DNA of 64,000 nt from Planomicrobium okeanokoites (GTDB lineage: Bacteria > Bacillota > Bacilli > Bacillales_A > Planococcaceae), in the NCBI RefSeq assembly GCF_003428875.1, contig NZ_QQRS01000006.1, positions 1 to 64,000 of the forward strand. Direction: 5' to 3'. Positions 1 through 8,221 of this stretch are shown here, piece by piece; position 1 is the stretch's first letter; every line of letters begins with the position of its first letter. Made by a program: the position numbers and the translations under genes. The notes under the pieces were generated by a model. The model was not told the DNA's origin. It saw nothing but the letters and a program-made list of their open reading frames with translations, and did no database searches.

Positions 1-74
1 TTCCTTAGTGGTTGGTCGATGTGTACCCCCACAGTGGACTTTCACCACCTAGATAGTTGCCATGCCTGGCACAC
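1..74 (-). mobile_element. Class C group II intron, 5' end (partial)
   Basis: Read on the minus strand from base 74, the sequence begins GTGTGCCAGGCATGG and a little later contains GGTGAAAGTCC. Both are the conserved opening of the group II intron ribozyme (5' splice-site end and start of domain I), and the order and spacing match my memory of the Oceanobacillus iheyensis class C intron. The start lies 6 nt beyond the hairpin of the metQ terminator, which is where class C introns are known to insert. The rest of the ribozyme and any intron-encoded reverse transcriptase lie outside the window, so completeness cannot be judged. Confidence 0.82.
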
Positions 75-80
75 CAAGAA

Positions 81-104
81 AAAAGCATCCCGGAGGATGC
101 TTTT
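81..104 (-). terminator. metQ (met operon) terminator
   Basis: A perfect 10-bp inverted repeat, AAAAGCATCC / GGATGCTTTT, has a 4-nt loop and is followed by a T-rich tail on the minus strand, 43 nt past the metQ stop. It ends the metNIQ transcript and serves as the insertion platform of the group II intron that follows. Confidence 0.88.
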
Positions 105-146
105 AATCTTTTTGGATATGGAGCATGTAATTTACTGTCGTTTCTC

Positions 147-992
147 TTAATCAACCGGGACTACAGATCCGCCCCACTCTTCTAGAATGAAATCCTGGAT
201 TTCTTCTGATTTAAGTGCCTCTACCAATGCTTGTACTGCTTCATTGTCTTCATCACCTGAACGGACCGCAATGATATTTACGTACGGTGAATCTGAATCT
301 TCAAGTGCAATAGAATCTTCCTGCGGGTTGATGCCTGCGTCGATCGCATAGTTGGAGTTGATCAACACTGCATCACCTTCGCCCTGTTCATACATTTGCA
401 CCAATAATGCTGCTTCGTAATCTGTTTCAAATTGCAGATCTTTAGGGTTTTCAACAATATCGCTTACTTCAGCTTTTGTTTTATCGATGTCATCAGCCAA
501 CGTGATCAAGCCTTGTGCTTCCAGCATGGAAAGGATACGCCCGTGGTCAGCCACTGAACTGCTCATTAAAATTGTCGCGCCTTCCGGAAGCTCTTCAAGT
601 GAATCATATTCCTGGGAGTAGACGCCGATTGGTTCAATATGGATACCGCCGGCATTTGCAAAATCATAGCCGTGCTCTTCCATCTGAGATTCAAAGTAAG
701 GGATATGCTGGAAATAGTTTGCATCAATTTCGCCTGAATCCAGATCTTCATTCGGGAAGATATAATCCTGGTACGTTTCGATCTCCAATTCGATTCCCTG
801 TTCTTCAAGAATCGGCTGGACCTGTTCCAAAATTTCCGCGTGCGGCACATTTGATGCACCCACTTTGATCGTGCTTGTTTCGCCTTCTCCAGATCCGCCG
901 CTGCTTGAGTCAGTACCAGCTTCATTGCTGTCGCTGCCGCATCCTGCTAAAGCTAATGTTGCCAATAAAGTTCCTGTCAGTAGTTTTTTCAT
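147..992 (-). CDS. metQ: Methionine ABC transporter substrate-binding lipoprotein MetQ
   Basis: 281 aa. This is the extracellular, lipid-anchored binding protein that delivers methionine (D- or L-) to the MetNI importer. The N-terminus is a lipoprotein signal peptide with lipobox LALAGC and Cys18 as the lipidation site. A Ser/Gly/Glu-rich linker (about 19-42) follows, then the NlpA/MetQ domain with the typical segments DYIFPNEDLDSGEIDANYFQH and EDSDSPYVNIIAVR. Length is normal for the family. It is the last gene of metN-metI-metQ and is controlled by the S-box leader upstream of metN. The start is the ATG at 992, preceded by a GGGAGA ribosome binding site. Confidence 0.95.
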   Translation of the reverse strand: MKKLLTGTLLATLALAGCGSDSNEAGTDSSSGGSGEGETSTIKVGASNVPHAEILEQVQPILEEQGIELEIETYQDYIFPNEDLDSGEIDANYFQHIPYFESQMEEHGYDFANAGGIHIEPIGVYSQEYDSLEELPEGATILMSSSVADHGRILSMLEAQGLITLADDIDKTKAEVSDIVENPKDLQFETDYEAALLVQMYEQGEGDAVLINSNYAIDAGINPQEDSIALEDSDSPYVNIIAVRSGDEDNEAVQALVEALKSEEIQDFILEEWGGSVVPVD

Positions 993-1051
993 AATGTGTA
1001 ATCTCCCTTTTCTCTGTAGTTGTATTTCTTATGTCAACGGAATTTCCGTTA

Positions 1052-1720
1052 TCAACGTTTGTCTGCTTTTTTGGTTAATGCGTCACCTATAAACTGGATG
1101 ATGAATACGATGATCAGAATCAGAATGGTTGCCATCAATACGACATCAGGACGGCTGCGCTGAAAACCATCCAGGAATGCAAGCGTTCCGAGTCCGCCGG
1201 CACCGATGACGCCAGCCATAGCTGTATAACCGACCAAAGCAATCGAAGTGACTGTGATCCCTGAGATCAAAGCAGGTTTTGATTCCGGCAACAGGACTTT
1301 ACGGATAATGGTGCCTGTTGTTGCTCCCATTGAACGAGCTGCTTCAATGACGCCTTTATCGATTTCCTGGAAAGCGATGAGTACCAGACGCGCATAAAAC
1401 GGCGCCGCACCTATAATCAGTGCCGGAAGTGCAGCGTTCGGTCCACGAATCGTGCCGATCAGGAAGCTTGTAAAAGGAATCAGCAAAATGATCAGGATGA
1501 TGAATGGTATGGAGCGGAAAACGTTCACGAATACCCCAGTGAGCCAGTTAACGATTTTATTCGCCCATAATTGCTTTGGCGCTGTCAGAAATAAAATGAT
1601 GCCAAGTACAAGTCCGATGATGAATGTAAATAATGTCGACATTGCTGTCATATAGATTGTTTCAAGTGTCGCTTCCCACATCTTGTCCCAGTCGACATTC
1701 GGAAATAATGACTCAATCAT
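1052..1720 (-). CDS. metI: Methionine ABC transporter permease MetI
   Basis: 222 aa integral membrane permease of the methionine importer. About five hydrophobic segments are visible. The EAA loop that contacts the ATPase is present around EAARSMGATTGTIIRKVLLPES. The start codon overlaps the metN stop by 8 nt, with a GGAGG site inside metN, so the two are translationally coupled. It is equivalent to B. subtilis metP (MetI in other bacteria). The partner genes metN and metQ on either side make the assignment secure. Confidence 0.95.
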   Translation of the reverse strand: MIESLFPNVDWDKMWEATLETIYMTAMSTLFTFIIGLVLGIILFLTAPKQLWANKIVNWLTGVFVNVFRSIPFIILIILLIPFTSFLIGTIRGPNAALPALIIGAAPFYARLVLIAFQEIDKGVIEAARSMGATTGTIIRKVLLPESKPALISGITVTSIALVGYTAMAGVIGAGGLGTLAFLDGFQRSRPDVVLMATILILIIVFIIQFIGDALTKKADKR

Positions 1721-2738
1721 TTGCCATCACCTCCGCCTGTACATTTTCCTGATTGAGAAAGTCGAGTGCCTGACGGATATCAGCGTCCGTGCCTTTAAAC
1801 TGTAAAATCAATGTTCCATATGCTCCCCGCTGTGTATGTGATACTTTCCCTTGGACGATATTGACTTCCACAGGGAACTTCCGGATCAGCTGTGTCAGGA
1901 TCGGCTGCTCTGCCTGTTCGCCCACAAACACCAACTTCACCAATTCGCCTGTAGGATACAATTCACGCAAATGCTTGATGGTTTCGCTCGAATCCTCCGA
2001 CTCTGTGACTTGAGCCACGAAGCGTTTGGTGATTTCCTGCTTCGGCGTCTGGAAAATCTCAAGTACGTCACCGAGTTCCACTACTTTGCCGCCTTCCATC
2101 ACTGCCACACGATGGCAGATTTTCCGGATTACATGCATTTCGTGAGTAATCAGCACAATAGTTAAGCCGAGCCGTTTATTGATATCAACCAATAAGTCCA
2201 AAATAGCGTCGGTTGTTTCCGGATCCAGAGCTGAAGTGGCTTCGTCACACAGCAGCACTTCAGGATCGTTTGCCAATGCGCGGGCAATACCGACGCGCTG
2301 CTTCTGTCCACCGGACAATTGTGAAGGATAAGCATTTTCCCGGCCCCCCAAGCCTACCAATTCAACGAGTTCCTTTACCTTTTCCACTCTCTTTGCTTTT
2401 GGAACCCCGGCGATCTCCAGCGGAAATTCAATATTTTCCTGCACTGTACGGGACCATAGTAGATTGAAATGCTGAAATATCATACTCACTTTTTGCCGTG
2501 CCTTACGCAATTCGGCGCCTTTAATATCGGTTATTTTCTGACCATTTATGTCGACAGTTCCTGAAGTCGGTTTTTCCAGACCGTTCAGTATGCGGATCAA
2601 CGTACTCTTGCCTGCACCGCTGTATCCGATGATCCCGAAAATTTCCCCATCGGCAATGGTCAGATTAACGTCATCTACAGCTGTCAATGCAGTCTTGCCG
2701 ACATCAAATGTCTTCGTCAATTGCTTTAACTCAATCAT
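1713..2738 (-). CDS. metN: Methionine ABC transporter ATP-binding protein MetN
   Basis: 341 aa cytoplasmic ATPase that powers methionine import. Walker A GYSGAGKS is at 38-45, the Q-loop Gln at about 89, signature LSGGQ at 141-145, Walker B VLLCDEATSALD at 161-172 and the switch His at about 199. The C-terminal ~75 residues form the NIL domain, which in this family binds methionine and mediates trans-inhibition. I chose the ATG at 2738 (MIELKQL), as in homologues, over an upstream in-frame start at 2759 that overlaps the S-box terminator region. It is the first gene of the operon, directly behind the SAM riboswitch. Confidence 0.96.
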   Translation of the reverse strand: MIELKQLTKTFDVGKTALTAVDDVNLTIADGEIFGIIGYSGAGKSTLIRILNGLEKPTSGTVDINGQKITDIKGAELRKARQKVSMIFQHFNLLWSRTVQENIEFPLEIAGVPKAKRVEKVKELVELVGLGGRENAYPSQLSGGQKQRVGIARALANDPEVLLCDEATSALDPETTDAILDLLVDINKRLGLTIVLITHEMHVIRKICHRVAVMEGGKVVELGDVLEIFQTPKQEITKRFVAQVTESEDSSETIKHLRELYPTGELVKLVFVGEQAEQPILTQLIRKFPVEVNIVQGKVSHTQRGAYGTLILQFKGTDADIRQALDFLNQENVQAEVMAND

Positions 2739-2762
2739 TGCTACACTCTCCCACTTCAAAAT

Positions 2763-2935
2763 AAAAAACCCTTCCGCTCAGAAATGAGCAGAAGGGCACA
2801 CGCAAAAATATATACGTCAACCGTTCTCTCATCTTCCAAAGCTTTCGCTTTGTGTGACTTGGCACCATTTCATTTTCATGACGGTTGCCGGGCTTCACAG
2901 GGCACTTCCCTCCACCACTCTTTATAAGAGTTACG
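2763..2935 (-). promoter_or_regulatory. SAM-I (S-box) riboswitch with terminator
   Basis: The minus strand shows the S-box core in order. P1 is formed by CTCTTAT (2924-2930) and ATGAGAG (2826-2832). Between them lie GAGGGA, GCCCGGCAACC and ATGGTGCCAA, the conserved SAM-binding elements. Downstream is a rho-independent terminator, CCCTTCTGCTCA / TGAGCGGAAGGG plus T6 (2763-2796), which ends just before metN. With SAM bound the terminator should form and shut off metNIQ. This matches the known control of methionine uptake in Bacillales. Confidence 0.95.
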
Positions 2936-2961
2936 TTATTAAGTTTGTTGTTCAGGATATT

Positions 2962-2990
2962 AATTTATCACGGCTTGTTTTATACGTCAA
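2962..2990 (-). promoter_or_regulatory. Sigma-A promoter of metNIQ leader
   Basis: TTGACG (2985-2990) and TAAATT (2962-2967) are separated by 17 nt on the minus strand, about 30 nt upstream of S-box helix P1. The -35 box overlaps the last codons of the upstream yusE-like gene. Confidence 0.6.
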
Positions 2991-3291
2991 CAATTTTCAA
3001 CTTTTCATAAATATAAGGTACAGAATGGAAGGCATACACCTTTTCTTTCAGCTTGCCGTTTTCTGTGATCAACAGGCATGGCACGCTTTCGACTTCATAT
3101 AAAGAAGCAATTTCCTGCACATAATTCAAGTTAGCCTTGCCTATTGGCAGATCCGGCATCGCGGCGACCACTACTTCGAGCATCTTGGACGCCAGCTGGC
3201 AAGTTCCGCACATTGGCGTATAAAGGTAATAAGCCGCCAGCTTATTGGTGTTTTTGGCTTTGCTCCATTCTTTATGGTTCCATTCTTTCAT
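2980..3291 (-). CDS. yusE: Thioredoxin-family protein, YusE-like
   Basis: 103 aa single-domain thioredoxin fold protein, probably cytoplasmic. The active-site motif is Cys28-Gly-Thr-Cys31 (CGTC) rather than the thioredoxin CGPC. A cis-Pro region SVPCL is present near residue 70. Position between a Toprim gene and the met operon matches B. subtilis yusE. It starts 6 nt after the yusF stop and is probably co-transcribed with it. The redox substrate is unknown. The two-cysteine motif suggests a reductase or isomerase role, but this is inference from the fold. Confidence 0.85.
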   Translation of the reverse strand: MKEWNHKEWSKAKNTNKLAAYYLYTPMCGTCQLASKMLEVVVAAMPDLPIGKANLNYVQEIASLYEVESVPCLLITENGKLKEKVYAFHSVPYIYEKLKIVDV

Positions 3292-3297
3292 ATATCT

Positions 3298-3636
3298 TCA
3301 TCCTTCGGCTAATAGGTTATTGACACGGATATTTGCTGCAATCAGAACATCCGTCAGTATACGGAGAGGCGTGGTGGCCACTTCCTTATAGCTCCGGTCG
3401 ATATAAAAATGCCGGGCTTCCGGAAACTCACGTTTCACCAATTTCCTCAGCTTTTCACCTGATTTATCTGCATCGACCAATACGATGATATCCTGTCCTT
3501 CAAAAGGCAGCAACAGTTCTTCAAGCCTTGTAGCACTTACTGTGCCATTTGTGCAAAGAATGGTCACGTTCTCCGCAATGAGCGGCGCAATCCTGTTCTT
3601 ATCCGATATCCCTTCAACTACGATCACTTTGTCCAT
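3298..3636 (-). CDS. yusF: Small Toprim-domain protein, YusF-like
   Basis: 112 aa consisting almost entirely of a Toprim fold. The conserved Glu is in VVEGISDK (Glu8) and the metal-binding DxD pair is in VLVDADKSG (Asp55, Asp57). Stand-alone Toprim proteins of this size include the RNase M5-like and OLD-like small nucleases and the YusF family. Synteny (yusE-yusF-gcvH-yusI) supports the YusF assignment. Nuclease or nucleotidyl-transfer activity is implied by the domain but unproven for this family. Confidence 0.85.
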   Translation of the reverse strand: MDKVIVVEGISDKNRIAPLIAENVTILCTNGTVSATRLEELLLPFEGQDIIVLVDADKSGEKLRKLVKREFPEARHFYIDRSYKEVATTPLRILTDVLIAANIRVNNLLAEG

Positions 3637-3785
3637 TATCCAACACCCCGCTGATTAATTGGAATAGAGAGCATGTTGACATCTATATATATTATATACC
3701 CGTTTCACGCGAATCAATTGATTTGCCTGGCGTTGCTATTACAGAGACACAGAAGGATTAATGAATAATAAAAACTTATAAAAAA

Positions 3786-3807
3786 AAGCGCCGAAAAACA
3801 GGCGCTT
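3786..3807 (-). terminator. gcvH terminator
   Basis: AAGCGCC / GGCGCTT hairpin followed on the minus strand by seven T residues, 9 nt beyond the gcvH stop. Confidence 0.85.
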
Positions 3808-3815
3808 ACTGGAAC

Positions 3816-4196
3816 TTACTCGTTTGTCATTTCTTTGTATTGGTCAGCATCCATCAATTCGTTCACTTCATCTTCAGAAGGAGCTTCGATGACTACCATC
3901 CATGCTTGCTCGTATGGAGATTCGTTAACGAATTCCGGGCTGTCTTCAAGTTCAGAGTTGACTTCAACCACTTTACCGCTGACTGGAGCGTAAAGTTCCG
4001 ATACCGTTTTAACAGACTCAACGCTGCCGAATGGTTCGTTTTTCTTCAGTTCGTCGCCGACTTGCGGCAATTCGACGAATACGATGTCACCAAGTTCAGC
4101 CTGTGCGAAATGAGTGATGCCAATACGTGCTTTACCATCTTCAAGTTTTACCCATTCATGTTCTTTTGAATAACGAAGTTCTTGTGGTGTGCTCAT
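3816..4196 (-). CDS. gcvH: Glycine cleavage system H protein
   Basis: 126 aa lipoyl-carrier protein. It shuttles the aminomethyl group between P and T proteins of the glycine cleavage system, and in Bacillus it also acts as the intermediate lipoyl carrier for other 2-oxoacid dehydrogenases. The lipoylated lysine is Lys63 in the motif [14 protein letters not shown]. Start ATG 4196 ([15 protein letters not shown]) has GGAGG 6 nt upstream; an upstream in-frame extension (to 4271) has no homology. It stands apart from gcvP/gcvT, as in B. subtilis, and no glycine riboswitch is visible. Confidence 0.96.
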   Translation of the reverse strand: MSTPQELRYSKEHEWVKLEDGKARIGITHFAQAELGDIVFVELPQVGDELKKNEPFGSVESVKTVSELYAPVSGKVVEVNSELEDSPEFVNESPYEQAWMVVIEAPSEDEVNELMDADQYKEMTNE

Positions 4197-4274
4197 CCAA
4201 ACGCCTCCAAAATATGTAGTAGCTTCAATTTCAGTTTGACATATTACCGGACCAATTACAAGATTGCACAATGC

Positions 4275-4628
4275 TTAAGACCAGGTATTTTTATAAGTCT
4301 CTTCCTTGAATCCAAGCGTCGCCGTTTTACCGTCCCATGCAATCGGGCGCTTGATCAGCATGCCGTTTGAAGCAAGCAGCTCCAGCTTTTCATCTTCAGA
4401 CATGTCAGCAAGCTTATCCTTCAATTGAAGTTCACGATATTGCTGGCCGCTCGTATTGAAAAACTTCTTCAAATCGATTCCGCTGGCATCCACCATCTTT
4501 TTCAACTCATCCTTTGTAGGCGGGTTATCAACGATATGTATTTCCTTGAAGTCCACCCCGTTCGCGGTCAACCACTTTTTCGCTTTCTGGCAAGTGCTGC
4601 ATTTCGGGTACCAATAAAAATCCACCAT
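4275..4628 (-). CDS. yusI: ArsC/Spx-family protein, YusI-like
   Basis: 117 aa thioredoxin-fold protein of the ArsC/Spx/MgsR superfamily. The N-terminal redox motif is Cys10-Ser-Thr-Cys13 in YPKCSTCQKAKKW. The C-terminal segment GMLIKRPIAWDG carries the RPI-type motif of the family. Neighbours gcvH and fadE match the B. subtilis yusI locus. It lacks the longer C-terminus of Spx. Whether it reduces arsenate or acts as a redox regulator cannot be decided from sequence. AGGAGG precedes the ATG. Confidence 0.88.
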   Translation of the reverse strand: MVDFYWYPKCSTCQKAKKWLTANGVDFKEIHIVDNPPTKDELKKMVDASGIDLKKFFNTSGQQYRELQLKDKLADMSEDEKLELLASNGMLIKRPIAWDGKTATLGFKEETYKNTWS

Positions 4629-4690
4629 ATTTAAAACCTCCTTCTTACGATCATTCTAGCAAAGCTCTGGTATATCGGCGAATAAAAAAG

Positions 4691-4711
4691 AGCCGCCAAA
4701 AGTTGGCGGCC
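4691..4711 (-). terminator. fad operon terminator
   Basis: GCCGCCAA / TTGGCGGC hairpin with a 3-nt loop, followed by CTCTTTTTT on the minus strand, just past the fadE stop. Confidence 0.85.
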
Positions 4712-4725
4712 CTTCATAAGATCTT

Positions 4726-6507
4726 TTAAACTACGTATTTTTCAACATCGATCAACTTAACAGCAGCTTCGCGTTTTTTAGCGATGACATTGTATGGAGT
4801 TGAACGAGTCAATTTGCGTAATGCTGAAAGCATCATGCGCTGGTTGTCGCCTTCAATTGCAGCGATCAAAGTTTCCTTCGCATCCTTTTCGATCTTATCG
4901 AATGCTTCCTGGCAATAGATTTGGGTATAAAGAAGTTTTTGCTTCGCTTTTTCTTCGCCTGAAGCAGCAATCGCTTTTTCAGTACGCAGAACAGCAGATT
5001 CCATCGCGAATACATTGCTGACGATATCAGCGATGTTCACAAGAACTTCCTGCTCCTGTTCCAATTTCGTACCGTAAGTTTGAGCAGCTAGACCAGCAGC
5101 AAGGATCGCAATTTTCTTCGCGTTGCCTACCAGGTATTTTTCCTGAGCCAATGCTTCAGTGCCGACTTCTTCCGGCATCATCATCAACAACTCTTCCTGA
5201 AGTTTTTGAGCGTGCTGCAATAAAGGCAATTCGCCTTTCATTGCTTTACGCAGCAATGTACCCGGAACCAGCAAACGGTTGATTTCGTTCGTGCCTTCGA
5301 AAATACGGTTGATGCGTGAGTCACGGTAGATGCGCTCGATTTCATATTCTTGCATGAAGCCATATCCACCGTGCAATTGAACGCCTTCATCAACGATAAA
5401 GTCCAGCGTTTCCGTACCGAAGAATTTATTCATTGAACATTCAACCGCAAATTCTGCGATCGAATCCGCAACCAGTTTACCGTTAGCATGTTCTTCATCC
5501 GTAAAGCCGCTCATGCGGTCCTCGAACAAACCGACAGTGCGGTAAACCGAGCTTTCAAGTGCGTATAATTGTGAAGCCATCGTCGCAAGTTTTTCACGAG
5601 TCAGGTTGAATGATGAAATCGGTGTTTTAAATTGCTGGCGCTGGTTCGTGTATGGAATCGTGATTTCCATTGCGCGTTTGGAAGCTCCGATCGTACCTAC
5701 TCCCAATTTGTAACGTCCGATGTTCAGGATATTGAAGGCAATGATGTGTCCACGGCCAGCTTCTCCCAACAGATTTTCAACCGGTACTTCTGCATCTTCA
5801 AGGATCAATGTACGAGTTGAAGATGATTTAATCCCCATCTTCTTCTCTTCCGGTCCTACAGAAACGCCTGGGAATTCGCGCTCAACGATGAATGCAGAGA
5901 ACTGCTCTCCGTCGATTTTCGCGTAAACTACGAATACATCCGCAAATCCAGCATTTGTGATCCATTGTTTTTCACCGTTCAATACGTAGTGTGTGCCTGC
6001 TTCGTTCAACTTGGCAGTCGTTTTAGCGCCAAGTGCATCCGAACCGGAGCTTGGCTCAGTCAATGCGTAGGCAGCGATCATTTCACCAGTTGCAAGGCGT
6101 GGAAGATAGCTTTGTTTTTGTTCTTCATTACCGAAAAGAACGATCGGCAATGAACCGATGCCGACGTGGGCACCGTGAGTAATTGAGAAACCGCCTGCTT
6201 TGGACATTTTTTCAGCAATCAAAGCTGAAGCGATTTTATCGAGGCCCAAACCGCCATATTGTTCAGGAACGTCAGCTCCCAAAAGGCCAAGGTCTCCAGC
6301 TTTTTTCAAAAGGCGTACGGAATGTTCGAATTCGTGGTTTTCAAGATTTTCAACCACTGGCATTACATCCGTGTTTACGTAATCTTCCGTGGACTTGGCG
6401 ATCATCTTATGTTCTTCTGTAAAATCTTCCGGTGTAAATACGCGTGAAAGATCCGCGTCTTCAATTAGGAAACTGCCGCCTTTAATTAATGTTTTAGATT
6501 CTGACAT
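4726..6507 (-). CDS. fadE: Long-chain acyl-CoA dehydrogenase FadE
   Basis: 593 aa FAD-dependent acyl-CoA dehydrogenase catalysing the first oxidation of beta-oxidation (acyl-CoA to trans-2-enoyl-CoA). The N-terminal, middle (AYALTEPSSGSDALGAKTTA) and C-terminal (GGYGFMQEYEIERIYRDSR, EGTNEINR) acyl-CoA dehydrogenase segments are all present. An additional C-terminal region of about 180 residues makes it the long VLCAD/FadE type rather than the ~380-aa short form. It is the third gene of fadN-fadA-fadE, but an intergenic repeat of over 400 bp separates it from fadA, which may give it partly independent expression. ATG with AGGAGG. Confidence 0.95.
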   Translation of the reverse strand: MSESKTLIKGGSFLIEDADLSRVFTPEDFTEEHKMIAKSTEDYVNTDVMPVVENLENHEFEHSVRLLKKAGDLGLLGADVPEQYGGLGLDKIASALIAEKMSKAGGFSITHGAHVGIGSLPIVLFGNEEQKQSYLPRLATGEMIAAYALTEPSSGSDALGAKTTAKLNEAGTHYVLNGEKQWITNAGFADVFVVYAKIDGEQFSAFIVEREFPGVSVGPEEKKMGIKSSSTRTLILEDAEVPVENLLGEAGRGHIIAFNILNIGRYKLGVGTIGASKRAMEITIPYTNQRQQFKTPISSFNLTREKLATMASQLYALESSVYRTVGLFEDRMSGFTDEEHANGKLVADSIAEFAVECSMNKFFGTETLDFIVDEGVQLHGGYGFMQEYEIERIYRDSRINRIFEGTNEINRLLVPGTLLRKAMKGELPLLQHAQKLQEELLMMMPEEVGTEALAQEKYLVGNAKKIAILAAGLAAQTYGTKLEQEQEVLVNIADIVSNVFAMESAVLRTEKAIAASGEEKAKQKLLYTQIYCQEAFDKIEKDAKETLIAAIEGDNQRMMLSALRKLTRSTPYNVIAKKREAAVKLIDVEKYVV

Positions 6508-6561
6508 TTTATATTCCTCCTATTTTATAAAGCTTTTCATTTAGACGAATAATACTAGTAA

Positions 6562-6983
6562 CCGATATTCCGCAAAACAGCTTCGCTTGCCTGGGGGCTT
6601 GCAAAAACCCGTGCTCCTGCATCGCTACGCTAGCTTCGTCGCAAAGAGCCGGCCTTGCAAGCTACGGCCAACTCTTAGCTAACTCGGACTCGTTGCACTT
6701 CGCCCGAGTGGATCTCAGCACTTCGCTCGAAACACAGTTGGCAAGCCAACTGTGTTTCTATTCCCTTGGGCGTCTGCGCTGTTTTGCTTCATATCTCTAG
6801 AGATCTCTCTCAGCAAAGGCGCGGTTCAGGAGCAGGCGAATGCCGACCGGAGCAGTAAGACGAGTGATCTTCTCGGCTTATTGCTGGAGGCAAGGTTCGC
6901 CATACGAAGATGGCGCATCCTTTGCGACGAGCAGTGCGCAGGAGCATAATCTTTGCCCTGTCCATAGCGCCAAAGCGGTATAT
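6562..6983 (-). repeat. Mosaic hairpin repeat, copy 1 (modules A then B)
   Basis: This fills most of the 511-bp gap between fadA and fadE. Module A (6562-6797) runs from CCGATATTCCGCAAAACAGC to GCTGTTTTGCTTCATATCTC, which are imperfect inverted ends. It contains the perfect 12-bp hairpin AAACACAGTTGG / CCAACTGTGTTT (6730-6757). Module B (about 6798-6983) contains CGAGTGATCTTCTCGGCTTA, the hairpin found in the other composite copies, and ends in a CTATGGAC-type motif (GTCCATAGCGCC). This is the largest copy. No open reading frame of its own is convincing. Confidence 0.85.
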
Positions 6984-7018
6984 ATAAGTCATTTCATTAG
7001 TTCCAAGAATAAGAAAGA

Positions 7019-8194
7019 CTACAGCATTTCAAAGACGCCTGCTGCGCCCATTCCTCCGCCGATACACATTGTGACTACGCCGAATTGTTTGCCTTGGCGC
7101 TTCAGTTCACTCAGCATACGTATGGTAAGGATGGAACCGGTTGCACCCAGTGGGTGTCCAAGCGCAATTGCTCCGCCGTTCAAATTGACTTTATCGATGT
7201 CGATGTTCAGTTTTCTGATGACTGCAAGTGATTGCGAAGCAAATGCTTCGTTCAGTTCCCAGACATCAATGTCGTTAATCGACAGCCCAGCAAGTTTCAA
7301 TGCTTTCGGTATCGCTTCAATCGGACCGATTCCCATTACTTCCGGCGGCACGCCGCCTGTAGCAAATGAACGGAATTTCGCAATCGGTTTGAGGCCGAGC
7401 GCTTCCGCTTTTTCACGTTCCATTACAAGCAAAGCACCTGCGCCGTCTGATGTTTGTGAAGAGTTACCTGCAGTGACGGAACCGCGTGCAGAAAATGCTG
7501 CGCGCAATTTGTTCAGTGTCTGAACAGTTGTACCGTGGCGGACGCCTTCATCCATTTCAAACATGAAAGATTTTTCCTGGTATTTATTGTTTTCATCTAC
7601 ATATCTTTTCGTAACTTCAACAGGCACGATTTCTTCATCGAAATGCCCTTTCTCAATGGCAGCTGCCGCTTTTTCATGGGAGCGCACCGAGAAAGCGTCC
7701 TGATCTTCACGGCTGACGCCGTATTGAGTCGCTACCTGCTCAGCTGTGTGGCCCATGCTCATGTAATACTGAGGAGCTGTTTCAGCCAGTTTGGCGTTTG
7801 GACGGATGACATTCCCCATCATCGGTACCATACTCATCGATTCAACACCGCCGGCGATGATCGCTTCCGCGTGTCCAACCATGATGCGTTCTGCTGCATA
7901 GGCGATTGTCTGCAAGCCTGAAGAACAGAAACGGTTGACTGTGACAGCCGGTGTCGTATCCGGCAAGCCTGCAAGCGCTCCGATGTTACGGGCGATGTTC
8001 ATGCCCTGCTCGGCTTCCGGCATTGCACAGCCCATGATCAAATCATCTATCGGGCCGTCGTATCCGCCTGCCCGTTTTAATGTTTCCCGTACAGCGAGGG
8101 CGCCGAAATCATCCGGACGCACCGATGCAAGAGAACCTTTTTTCGCTTTTCCGACCGGTGTTCTGGCACTGGCCACGATTACTGCTTCGCGCAT
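7019..8194 (-). CDS. fadA: Acetyl-CoA acyltransferase (3-ketoacyl-CoA thiolase) FadA
   Basis: 391 aa thiolase that cleaves 3-ketoacyl-CoA to acetyl-CoA and a shortened acyl-CoA. The catalytic nucleophile is Cys90 in NRFCSSGLQT, the general-base His is in GHPLGATG (about 347) and the second Cys is in CIGGGMGA (about 377). Length is standard. It follows fadN by 27 nt with its own AGGAGG site, so both are in one operon. A repeat element lies immediately downstream of its stop. Confidence 0.95.
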   Translation of the reverse strand: MREAVIVASARTPVGKAKKGSLASVRPDDFGALAVRETLKRAGGYDGPIDDLIMGCAMPEAEQGMNIARNIGALAGLPDTTPAVTVNRFCSSGLQTIAYAAERIMVGHAEAIIAGGVESMSMVPMMGNVIRPNAKLAETAPQYYMSMGHTAEQVATQYGVSREDQDAFSVRSHEKAAAAIEKGHFDEEIVPVEVTKRYVDENNKYQEKSFMFEMDEGVRHGTTVQTLNKLRAAFSARGSVTAGNSSQTSDGAGALLVMEREKAEALGLKPIAKFRSFATGGVPPEVMGIGPIEAIPKALKLAGLSINDIDVWELNEAFASQSLAVIRKLNIDIDKVNLNGGAIALGHPLGATGSILTIRMLSELKRQGKQFGVVTMCIGGGMGAAGVFEML

Positions 8195-8221
8195 ATTTTT
8201 TCCTCCTTTAATATCTTTCGA

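Noticed and set aside
4197..4274. Glycine riboswitch upstream of gcvH
   Set aside because: The 78-bp gap is too short and shows no aptamer core.
6840..7523. 227-codon plus-strand ORF
   Set aside because: It is antisense to fadA and starts in the repeat; no recognisable domain.
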